From Clostridium ljungdahlii (lineage in GTDB: Bacteria > Bacillota > Clostridia > Clostridiales > Clostridiaceae), in NCBI RefSeq assembly GCF_001636845.1, contig NZ_LITT01000010.1, positions 1-64,000 of the forward strand: a stretch of 64,000 nucleotides of DNA, written 5' to 3'. Under the pieces are notes generated by a model that did no database searches, was not told the origin of the DNA, and was given only the letters and a program-made list of their open reading frames with translations. A program made the position numbers and the translations under genes. Below are positions 46,659 through 54,005 of the stretch, one piece after another. Numbering within the stretch: the first letter of the stretch is position 1; the number at the start of each line of letters is the position of its first letter.

Positions 46659-47744
46659 TTACTTAGTTTGAGGCGGAACATCTCCTCCTTGATCTAAATA
46701 GTCATATCCATTTGGGAGTACTCTAAACCTCCAATAATGCTTTCCCACAGTTTGGGTACAGCCATTATAGTAATATCCTTTAGTATTCCAAGTTTCAATT
46801 AATGTAATAATATATGTTGGTTTATCTGATTCATCTACTTTTGTTTCAAGCTCTACTGGTATACTTTTATTTTCAACATTAACAGACGTTTTAATCTTAG
46901 TTGCTGATTGAGGAAATTGTAAATTACCAACTTTTCCTGAGATTTCACTTGGATCTGAGAATAACATAGATAAAGCATCGCTTGCATTATAATTAATTTT
47001 TGTGCACCTATGTCCATCTTTATCACTAAATTTTAAAATGACGCCATATGAACTGCTAACTCCAGGTATTTGATATATATATCCCCCATCACTGGTTTGT
47101 CCAATTTTTTGCCCATTTATTGGTCCACATCTGCCATCTACAGCATATACTTGCTTATTCCACACAATTTTACAAGGAATACATGTATGGCTATGGTTAG
47201 GAATCGTATCTGATTCAGGATTATACCATCCACCTGTAACACTTTCTTTCCATTCTTTTAATTGTTCCGTATCATTAGGTCTAGATGGATAGCCATAATA
47301 TGTAAGTTCTTCATTAGAAGCTGTAAATGGATTCCAATCTGTTGGAGGTAAATGGGCAAGTATATCTTCCTGACTTTGAGTTGAAAAAACTTTAGTAACC
47401 GCCTCTAAAGCTGCTCTTCCCTTTAATGACTTAACATTCTTATTTATAGTTATTTTATAAACTTCACCAGGTGTATATTTGACTTTAGGAGTTACTGTAA
47501 CTGTTTTGCAATCATTTTTCAAGCTTAAAATAGTATCAATCATTTTTCCGCTAGAATCTGTTATAGTTATATTATTATATAACGTTTTATCATCGATTTT
47601 CTGATTAAACTTTATATTCCATATTTTATTAATAGATACACCATTTTGTTGAGGCAGTTCCTTAGCATAAACACAAGTATATGCACAAAATGGCAACATC
47701 AGCATAAATAAAGATGCAATTGTAATTGTTTTTAAATTACTCAT
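46659..47744 (-). CDS. Secreted protein with SbsA/Big_5-type Ig-like domain
   Basis: 361 aa. A signal peptide (MSNLKTITIASLFMLMLPFC) ends near AYTCVYA. Residues about 35-125 are a bacterial Ig-like fold (IWNIKFNQKID ... ITDSSGKMID ... GEVYKITINKNVKSLKG). The C-terminal 230 residues (YYGYPSRPNDTEQLKEWKES ... GGWYNP; CIPCKIVW; WRFRVLPNGYDYLDQGGDVP) are a further domain I do not recognise. GAGGAAG lies 8 nt before GTG 47747 and 11 nt before ATG 47744. It is exported and probably wall-associated. Confidence 0.7.
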   Translation of the reverse strand: MSNLKTITIASLFMLMLPFCAYTCVYAKELPQQNGVSINKIWNIKFNQKIDDKTLYNNITITDSSGKMIDTILSLKNDCKTVTVTPKVKYTPGEVYKITINKNVKSLKGRAALEAVTKVFSTQSQEDILAHLPPTDWNPFTASNEELTYYGYPSRPNDTEQLKEWKESVTGGWYNPESDTIPNHSHTCIPCKIVWNKQVYAVDGRCGPINGQKIGQTSDGGYIYQIPGVSSSYGVILKFSDKDGHRCTKINYNASDALSMLFSDPSEISGKVGNLQFPQSATKIKTSVNVENKSIPVELETKVDESDKPTYIITLIETWNTKGYYYNGCTQTVGKHYWRFRVLPNGYDYLDQGGDVPPQTK

Positions 47745-47887
47745 CACTAGTATACTTCCTCTCACTAAATTTAACTATATATGAAAATTATAACATACAA
47801 TTCATCTTCATGCTTTCATCAACTTAATTATTATAAAATATTTTTAATATCACATTATTCAATTTTCATTTTACATCCATTTTTATT

Positions 47888-48094
47888 TTAGCAGTACCTT
47901 CTATTTAACATATCTATAATTTCCTGACCCCTTATACCTTTTCCTTCCTCTACTCCATCCTCATAAGCAGCCTTTAGTAAATACTTTATTAGTTCACAGT
48001 TCCACTTATTATTCAAATCTACAGTAATATTACTATTTTTACCAATTTCCTTTTTACCTTCTTCTATCAATTCATCAAAATACTTGTCCTTCAT
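47888..48094 (-). CDS. Small acidic hypothetical protein
   Basis: 68 aa, mixed helical, beginning MKDKYFDELIEEGKKEIGKN; ATG follows GAAGGTGAG. It lies about 85 nt downstream of the gene at 48181 and may be co-transcribed with it. No family recognised. Confidence 0.5.
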   Translation of the reverse strand: MKDKYFDELIEEGKKEIGKNSNITVDLNNKWNCELIKYLLKAAYEDGVEEGKGIRGQEIIDMLNRRYC

Positions 48095-48180
48095 TTTTTA
48101 TTTTCTCACCTTCCTCATAAAAAATTATGCCATGTAATTATCGTCGTATTATTTTAATACTATATGTAAATAGTATACCT

Positions 48181-49131
48181 TTATAGTATACTGTCTGGTA
48201 CAGTTTTTATTGCCAAGTTTTCAAACTCTCTTTTGAATTTTCCATATTGGCTTTCAAGGCATACAACTACTAATTTAAATTTATCTGTTCTATTATACCT
48301 ATTTATCATCTGACTCTGCTTTACCTTTACTATTTTCTCTCCATCATTAGTTACCAAAATAACAACCTGTCCCTCTTTTGTTGTATAGTCGGCATATGCC
48401 CAATCAGGGGAATCATAGTCCTCATAGAGATATCCCATAACCTTTTCTTCTATATTTTCACTGCCTATCTTTCTAATTAAGTCAAAACCAAGATCTTGCC
48501 ATGGAATTATAAGCTGTTCTTTTACATTCAAAGACACAAGGCTTTCATTATACAGATCCATAACCGCTTTATCTTCAGCTAAAAGTATTACCCGTTCTAT
48601 CTTTCCTCCCTGTGACTTACTTATTATTTCTTCTCTAATTTTCTGTATATATCTCTTTTTTAAACTTACGGCTTTATTTATATACTTTGTGCTTGTAATT
48701 CCACCTAAGTTATAAACAAAATAGGATTTGCCATTTATCTTGCTTACTATTTTTCCATAGTACTTATCTTTTCTTTCACTTATAATATCACTGTCCTTTA
48801 ATTCCCAACTTGGATACGTATTATAAATTGTCTCAAGCTCTATAAGTACCTCTGCTATTTTTCCAATACGTGTTCTTATATATTTTGCAGATGCAACATC
48901 CCTTATATGTTCTATTCCTAATTCATCTTCCAGATACTTTCTCCCCTTTACGCCAAGGCTGCAGTATTTATTATTTTTTATAATATACTTTGCATCAGCT
49001 AACTTTTTCCTCCTACGTACAGGATATTGAACTGCACTTCCATATATTTTATCTATTGTTTTATTATTTAGAATTCCATATTCACCTATCTTTTTAAGCA
49101 GATATTCATCTCGTCTTTGAATCCTAATCAT
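48181..49131 (-). CDS. Replication-relaxation-like winged-helix protein
   Basis: 316 aa. The N-terminus (RRDEYLLKKIGEYGILNNKT ... VRRRKKLADAKYIIKNNKYC) is a winged helix-turn-helix of the sort in replication-relaxation/MobC-type proteins of plasmids. The rest is alpha/beta with a possible nuclease-like strand pattern (DWAYADYTTKEGQVVILVTN). ATG follows GGAAGGA. It is part of the ParM/ParR/RusA neighbourhood. The assignment is tentative. Confidence 0.5.
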   Translation of the reverse strand: MIRIQRRDEYLLKKIGEYGILNNKTIDKIYGSAVQYPVRRRKKLADAKYIIKNNKYCSLGVKGRKYLEDELGIEHIRDVASAKYIRTRIGKIAEVLIELETIYNTYPSWELKDSDIISERKDKYYGKIVSKINGKSYFVYNLGGITSTKYINKAVSLKKRYIQKIREEIISKSQGGKIERVILLAEDKAVMDLYNESLVSLNVKEQLIIPWQDLGFDLIRKIGSENIEEKVMGYLYEDYDSPDWAYADYTTKEGQVVILVTNDGEKIVKVKQSQMINRYNRTDKFKLVVVCLESQYGKFKREFENLAIKTVPDSIL

Positions 49132-49362
49132 AAGTAATTCCTTCCCATTCTTTTACTAATACAATTTCCTGTTTTATCATTGAGCTGCATCCTTTTTAAG
49201 CATTATTTTATATATTAAAAATACCTTAAATATAATTTATCAATAAAAATCAATTAAGTGCCTTAAAGCATTCTTTTTTCAATCTTGAAAGTCAAGGAAC
49301 TGCAAGGGTTTGAGGTGTTTTTTGTATATACATATTTAACTTGCACAAATTGAAGTCATTTC

Positions 49363-49436
49363 TGTATACCTTTTTGATCCCGCAAACCCGCATTTTTAGG
49401 TAAGCATTTTTAAGTGGTTTTTGTATACCTTTTTGA
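49363..49436. repeat. Direct repeats in the gap upstream of the replication-like gene
   Basis: TGTATACCTTTTTGA occurs at 49363-49377 and 49422-49436, 59 bp apart, and a shorter TGTATATAC lies at 49323-49331. The repeats sit between the RusA-like gene (minus) and the gene at 48181. They may bind a regulator or serve as iterons. The remaining gap, 49132-49362, shows nothing else. Confidence 0.55.
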
Positions 49437-49438
49437 GG

Positions 49439-50035
49439 TTAAAAAATGCCCTTTTTAATAAACTCAGGCATATTGTCATCTCCAAATATATACAATTCCA
49501 TGTGTGGATTTTTTCTATCAAGAAACCCTTCCATACCGTATTTAACAATTTTAAAACTGTCATCTTTTATTATATTAGACTGCCTTATACCATCTAAAAA
49601 AGGCTTAATAAACTTATTATCCATATCATAGGGAGTTACTGGATTATAGCATTTAAGCCATACAAATACCCTTTCAAAATGAAGGTTATAATTTTTTAAA
49701 ACGTCTTTGGTTTTATACTTCCACAATTCTATAAAATAGCCAACTGCCTCATTTCTAACTTTAGTATAAACAGTTGGAGGCACCTCAGGCACATAGACTT
49801 CTATGCGGGTTCCATTATATTCTGAAGTCCAGTTATTTTCCACAGCACTTCTAAATTTTTTCTCATATTCAGGACTTAAAGCTAAAGATTTCACCAATTT
49901 AACATGCTCTGCAGCACTCTTATACAAAAACATTCTAAACCGTTCCAGTGATTTAATCATATCTATCATTTCTTTAGTTTTGGTGTCACTCTCAAAAAAA
50001 GTATCTATATATTCTATCCTTTCTTCTTTTCCCAT
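49439..50035 (-). CDS. RusA-like Holliday junction resolvase
   Basis: 198 aa. The C-terminal half contains the RusA-type acidic core: PYDMDNKFIKPFLDGIRQSN, then IIKDDSFKIV. Residues 1-90 are helical and variable. RusA enzymes cut four-way junctions in phage or element recombination. ATG follows GAAGGAGG. It is next to the ParR gene (about 30 nt) and belongs to the element's DNA processing set. Confidence 0.7.
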   Translation of the reverse strand: MGKEERIEYIDTFFESDTKTKEMIDMIKSLERFRMFLYKSAAEHVKLVKSLALSPEYEKKFRSAVENNWTSEYNGTRIEVYVPEVPPTVYTKVRNEAVGYFIELWKYKTKDVLKNYNLHFERVFVWLKCYNPVTPYDMDNKFIKPFLDGIRQSNIIKDDSFKIVKYGMEGFLDRKNPHMELYIFGDDNMPEFIKKGIF

Positions 50036-50067
50036 AGTACATAACCTCCTTCACATATAACACAAAA

Positions 50068-50415
50068 CTAGAATTTAAATATATCTTCAACTGCACTAGA
50101 CCATTTATCCTTGGCCTCTTCCGATTCCTTATCATATAAATTAGTTTCAATACCACTACTTTTTATTTCAATACCTGAAGACTTTAGTTCATCAATTTTT
50201 AAAAGTACTTTCTGTATGTCTTTCTCTACATTATTTAAAACATTGACTTTATCCTTATTTTCTGCATAAAAATTAAGAGCTTCCCTGGTTAGATCTGACC
50301 TTTCTTTATTTGTAGTGCATCCAGAAAATAATTTTCTAATCTTATCATCATCAGGATTTTTTCTTATCCTAAACCTTACAGTAACATCCTCAGAATCTCT
50401 AATAACATTTTTCAT
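50068..50415 (-). CDS. ParR-like ribbon-helix-helix partition protein
   Basis: 115 aa. The start is ATG 50415 after AAAGAGGTC. The N-terminal part (DVTVRFRIRKNPDDDKIRKLF) and the helix SDLTREALNFYAENKD fit a ribbon-helix-helix DNA-binding fold; an acidic C-terminal tail would bind ParM. It lies downstream of parM and a cluster of CGTTAC repeats. Its product probably binds those repeats and couples them to the filament. Confidence 0.65.
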   Translation of the reverse strand: MKNVIRDSEDVTVRFRIRKNPDDDKIRKLFSGCTTNKERSDLTREALNFYAENKDKVNVLNNVEKDIQKVLLKIDELKSSGIEIKSSGIETNLYDKESEEAKDKWSSAVEDIFKF

Positions 50416-50438
50416 ATTTTTGACCTCTTTCTTCGAAA

Positions 50439-50660
50439 CGTTACACAGCAAAGCTTTGATTATACAAAGTTTAGATGCTCAATTAATATTTTTCGTTACG
50501 AAATGATGTATGGATATTTTCTTAATCGTTACATCTTTAATAATTAGTTCTTATAAAAACCTTTATATTACTGAATTAAAGGTACGTTACACTATTCTGT
50601 TACGATTTCATTGTAACTATACTAGTAACGGCTGCAATATCAGTTAATCACAGCCGTTAC
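50439..50660. repeat. CGTTAC repeat cluster, candidate parC centromere
   Basis: Eight copies of (C)GTTAC or its complement lie at 50439, 50494, 50527, 50585, 50599, 50613, 50625 and 50655. The last two form the arms of the inverted repeat GTAACGGCTG ... CAGCCGTTAC (50625-50660), which may also end parM transcription. ParR-type proteins bind arrays of this kind. Confidence 0.7.
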
Positions 50661-50669
50661 AAATTATAT

Positions 50670-51731
50670 TTAATGTCTAACCTTAGATTTTAGCTCTGCA
50701 AGTTCTGCAATCTTATGATATCCAAGTGCATTTCCCATTTGAGAATCCTTATCCAGCTCTAATTTTAGAGATTCTGAAACAACTTTCAAGTAATCAAACA
50801 TGTCTATACTTCCTCCACCAGATGCAAAAACTGCATTAAAATACAAGATTATATCTGTCCATTTCTTTGTAATCTCATTAAGTACTTTTTCAGCCCTATA
50901 CCTTTTTATGTCTTTAATGTCTTGTGAAAAATCAAGCTGCTCTCTGTTAAAATACACTTTCCCTGTTTGAATTAGTCTCAACAAATTACTATAAATAAGT
51001 TCAGCGCCATGCTTTTCTTTAAATAGGGTGCTGACATCATTCTCTATTTGAAACATCCCACCATCAATAGTGCCTGAATATTCAGGAACATACTGCGGAA
51101 ACCCTGCATCATCTATACGAAAAACGGCGTAATCAACCGTTTTACCTCCCCATTCTATAAGCCCAATATAGCTTCCTGGTATAGAATACTTTTTTATATT
51201 TTCCCATACAGCCGCATATATAGCTGCAAGACCCTGGGGTACCAGCTCAACCCGTTGGAATTTAACATGCTTTTTTACATTGTATTTCGGTATCTCAACA
51301 GTCAAGTTATAATTTAAGAGCATGTCCCTAAATAAGCTTTTTTGTTGAGTGAAGCTTGAAATAGGCAATCCCGATACTAAAAATATATCTTCTTCTTTTT
51401 CTGGAAATAATAAAGATGAAGCTGCTGCCAAACATATTTTATTTTCTATACTGTTACATTTGTTATCTAAAAATGTTGACCTAACATTTCTTTCATTTAT
51501 GGCTGCATTTCCAACTTTAAATCTTTCCTTATACTTTCCGTTTGAAATAGTTATATATAGATTATTTTCGATTCCTGTATTTTGGTACTGTTTAGAAAAA
51601 AACTTTTTAATATCACTATCAACTCTTGAAGATTTATCCTGGGCAATAATTGAAGAAAAACATACTTTCTTTCCATTGTCAGCTACACCTTTTGTATATT
51701 TATATCCTAAATCTAATCCTATCTTATACAT
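50670..51731 (-). CDS. parM: ParM/StbA-like actin for plasmid segregation
   Basis: 353 aa of the actin fold. Phosphate-1 loop: GLDLGYKYTKGV (about residues 5-16). Phosphate-2 loop: GLIEWGGKTVDYAVF (about 190), with EWGG where most have DxG. Adenosine region: FASGGGSIDMFDYLK near 305. ATG follows GGAGG. ParM filaments push sister plasmids apart. With ParR and the repeats it forms a type II partition module, suggesting that the element once lived as a plasmid. Confidence 0.8.
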   Translation of the reverse strand: MYKIGLDLGYKYTKGVADNGKKVCFSSIIAQDKSSRVDSDIKKFFSKQYQNTGIENNLYITISNGKYKERFKVGNAAINERNVRSTFLDNKCNSIENKICLAAASSLLFPEKEEDIFLVSGLPISSFTQQKSLFRDMLLNYNLTVEIPKYNVKKHVKFQRVELVPQGLAAIYAAVWENIKKYSIPGSYIGLIEWGGKTVDYAVFRIDDAGFPQYVPEYSGTIDGGMFQIENDVSTLFKEKHGAELIYSNLLRLIQTGKVYFNREQLDFSQDIKDIKRYRAEKVLNEITKKWTDIILYFNAVFASGGGSIDMFDYLKVVSESLKLELDKDSQMGNALGYHKIAELAELKSKVRH

Positions 51732-51771
51732 ATCCAGCCTCCTAAAATATATTTTCTCTTTTTGAAAGTTC

Positions 51772-52101
51772 TCAAATAATATGAATTGAATTTACCAGTA
51801 TATCTTCCTGCATGAAATTAGGGAAAGATATATATTGCCTAAGATCCTTGTAAATGGGATGGTCTTCTTTCAAATTCACTATATACTGAAGGACATTATT
51901 TGCCATTTCAATATCATCCGGCTCACTTATAATGCGTTTGAATTTTTCATCTTCAATTAATACTAAACTTGAAAATCCTCTTATGAAATTTAAATAGAAT
52001 TGTTCAAAATTAACAGTACCTTGTGATTGTAAATACAGATGTGTCCTTTCTATGGCCATGTCAAGAATGGCCTTGTTTTTCTTCGATAATTGTTTTTCCA
52101 T
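51772..52101 (-). CDS. Hypothetical protein upstream of parM
   Basis: 109 aa, helical (KNKAILDMAIERTHLYLQSQ ... IEMANNVLQYIVNLKEDHPI). ATG follows AGGAAAG. It lies about 40 nt upstream of parM on the same strand and is probably in the same transcript. No family recognised. Confidence 0.5.
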   Translation of the reverse strand: MEKQLSKKNKAILDMAIERTHLYLQSQGTVNFEQFYLNFIRGFSSLVLIEDEKFKRIISEPDDIEMANNVLQYIVNLKEDHPIYKDLRQYISFPNFMQEDILVNSIHII

Positions 52102-52276
52102 GATATGATTACTTTCCTACAGATATTTTTCTCTTAAACATAATATCCGTCTACATATATTATATCAGGCTTATCCTGATGAAGCTAATCAAAACAAGTC
52201 AAAATGAAATGTATACGTAAATAATTTATGGGACTTCATAACATAAAAAGCCCTACAAATTTATCTACTATTAAAC

Positions 52277-52571
52277 TCAACTTACTGATTCTTTAGCTAT
52301 GTCTTCTTCTTTATACTTAGCCATTACAGCATAAGTTATAGCTGCCCTTGCTTCCCTTGAAATAGGATAAGCAATATTCTTTCTTAAACCATTTTTTCTT
52401 ACCCGTGTTGGAAAACCTAAAAATGTTCCCTTACTTCCATTTATAATCCTTATATCATCCAATCGTATGCTATCTTCCAAAGTAACTGCTACATAGGCAA
52501 GTACCTTACTATTTGGATTATCTTTTAAAAGAGAACCTGCTTTTTGATATTCTAATATTTGATATTTCCAA
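52277..52571 (-). pseudogene. SpoVG-family gene with +1 frameshift
   Basis: A TTG at 52571 lies 9 nt after GAGGAG and starts LEISNIRISK; the body then continues in the next frame as AGSLLKDNPNSKVLAYVAVT ... GFPTRVRKN, RKNIAYPISREARAAI. One A fewer in AAAAA (near 52542) restores a 97-aa protein, the usual SpoVG length. SpoVG binds RNA or DNA and affects septation and sporulation. The in-frame GTG at 52624 has no ribosome site. Confidence 0.7.
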
Positions 52572-52736
52572 GTGTTATCACTCCTCATATATGTTTTATA
52601 ATTCTTATATAGAGTAACATACACACGTAATTTAATTTATGTCTTATTATTGGATTATTTATTGGGTAATTTCGTGATATTTTCTCAGTATTTTTTTGAA
52701 AAAAATAAGGCCTGCTATAATAAACAAGTCTTGATT

Positions 52737-53765
52737 CTAATTCAATTTTTTTTGTTTCAATTTTTCCTTAAATTCTTCAATAGAATTACTTTTAACTGCA
52801 TCCTCAAATACAGAATTCAAGGTATTCTCGTCCTCTATCTCCTTTATTGTACTCATATAGGAAGTATCAGAAAATTTAATACCAAGCAATTTCTCCAATC
52901 CCTGTAATAATCCATCCTTGCGTCCTTCTTTTAGTCCTTTTTCTATTCCTCTTTTTTCTACAGCAGGGTCATAAAAAGATTTTATCATCTTACTCACCTC
53001 TTCTTCTATATTTTCATTCTTACAATAGTTTTGATTCAAATACGCCATAAGACTTTGAATTGCTACCAGCATACTGTTGAAATCATTATCCAGAACTTCT
53101 TTTTCATTATTAAGTTCAGATATCTCTTTTGCAAGCCTGTATGCCAGATCTTTAGCTTTTAATAATATCTCTTCAAAATCTGTATCACTGCTTCCCTTTC
53201 TTTTCTTTATACTCTCAAATACTTTCCTAAATTTAAATATTTGAAGCGGCAGCAGTATATATAATTTTTTATCAATCAAATCTCTATCTGTATACTCCCA
53301 GTATTTCATTACAGGAACAGTGTAATTAACTTCTTCCCCACTTGGAAATACAATTTTAAGCTTTAACTCATTTTCTATTTTTGAATTTTCTTCTATAAAG
53401 ATAACCAGCTGTTTTGGAAAATATACTACTTTTGTATTATTATCCAGTATACTATCTTCTTTTCCTATATGGAACCCATACTGAAACATCCTTATAGCCA
53501 TTGATGTATCATTTTTAGTCTGGAACTCGATATGATATACTGTCTTCCTCTCCTTACGAGAAAAATTAAGTATTAAGTCTGCTTTTATAAAATCATAGTT
53601 GAAATCTTCAAGCGGAAATTCTGTTTTTCCTGGAATGACTATAACATCATCTTCACTATAATCTACATCAAACATCTGATTTATGAAATTTATAAGTACC
53701 TGGTGGGATGTTGAAAACAATGTTTTTAAGATTCCATCTAATTTTACTTCTTCGTTTTTTATCAT
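52737..53765 (-). CDS. Rpn/PD-(D/E)XK nuclease-family protein
   Basis: 342 aa. The N-terminal domain resembles Rpn recombination-promoting nucleases and transposase_31-type proteins: DAYFKKLF-like opening (LDGILKTLFSTSHQVL), PLEDFNYDFIKADLILNF and VYHIEFQTKNDTSMAIRMFQYG with the D, ExQxK nuclease residues. The C-terminus is helical (GIEKGLKEGRKDGLLQGLEK). These proteins nick DNA and are often found near mobile DNA. Leader repeat copy C precedes it. Confidence 0.75.
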   Translation of the reverse strand: MIKNEEVKLDGILKTLFSTSHQVLINFINQMFDVDYSEDDVIVIPGKTEFPLEDFNYDFIKADLILNFSRKERKTVYHIEFQTKNDTSMAIRMFQYGFHIGKEDSILDNNTKVVYFPKQLVIFIEENSKIENELKLKIVFPSGEEVNYTVPVMKYWEYTDRDLIDKKLYILLPLQIFKFRKVFESIKKRKGSSDTDFEEILLKAKDLAYRLAKEISELNNEKEVLDNDFNSMLVAIQSLMAYLNQNYCKNENIEEEVSKMIKSFYDPAVEKRGIEKGLKEGRKDGLLQGLEKLLGIKFSDTSYMSTIKEIEDENTLNSVFEDAVKSNSIEEFKEKLKQKKLN

Positions 53766-53877
53766 GTCTTTTCACCTACTTTTATTATACCAAATTTTTA
53801 GATAATTTAGGATATAATTTTATTAATTTCAATACACTTGATTTTCTAACTTTTCAATTTAGCCTCCCTTAAAATCT

Positions 53878-53955
53878 GTTAGCCTAGCAGCCAATACCAA
53901 TTGTTACTTATAAAAGCATTAACTAAACTCCTTTTGCTTTTAATATGTGGTACTT
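53878..53955 (-). repeat. Leader repeat, copy C
   Basis: Contains GTTAGCCTAGCAGCCAATAC, CAATTGTTACTTATAAAAGC, ATTAACTAAACTCCTTTTGC and TTTTAATATGTGGTA (plus-strand reading) in the order of copies A and B. It precedes the Rpn-type nuclease gene. Confidence 0.7.
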
Positions 53956-53961
53956 TAAAGA

Positions 53962-53999
53962 TAAAAAATAAGGAACTACTTAAAATTCAGTAATTCCCT
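53962..53999 (-). terminator. Terminator of the CWB2 protein gene at 54006
   Basis: On the minus strand GGAATTACT pairs with AGTAGTTCC around GAATTTTA, followed by TTATTTTTTATC. Confidence 0.7.
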
Positions 54000-54005
54000 A
54001 CATCT

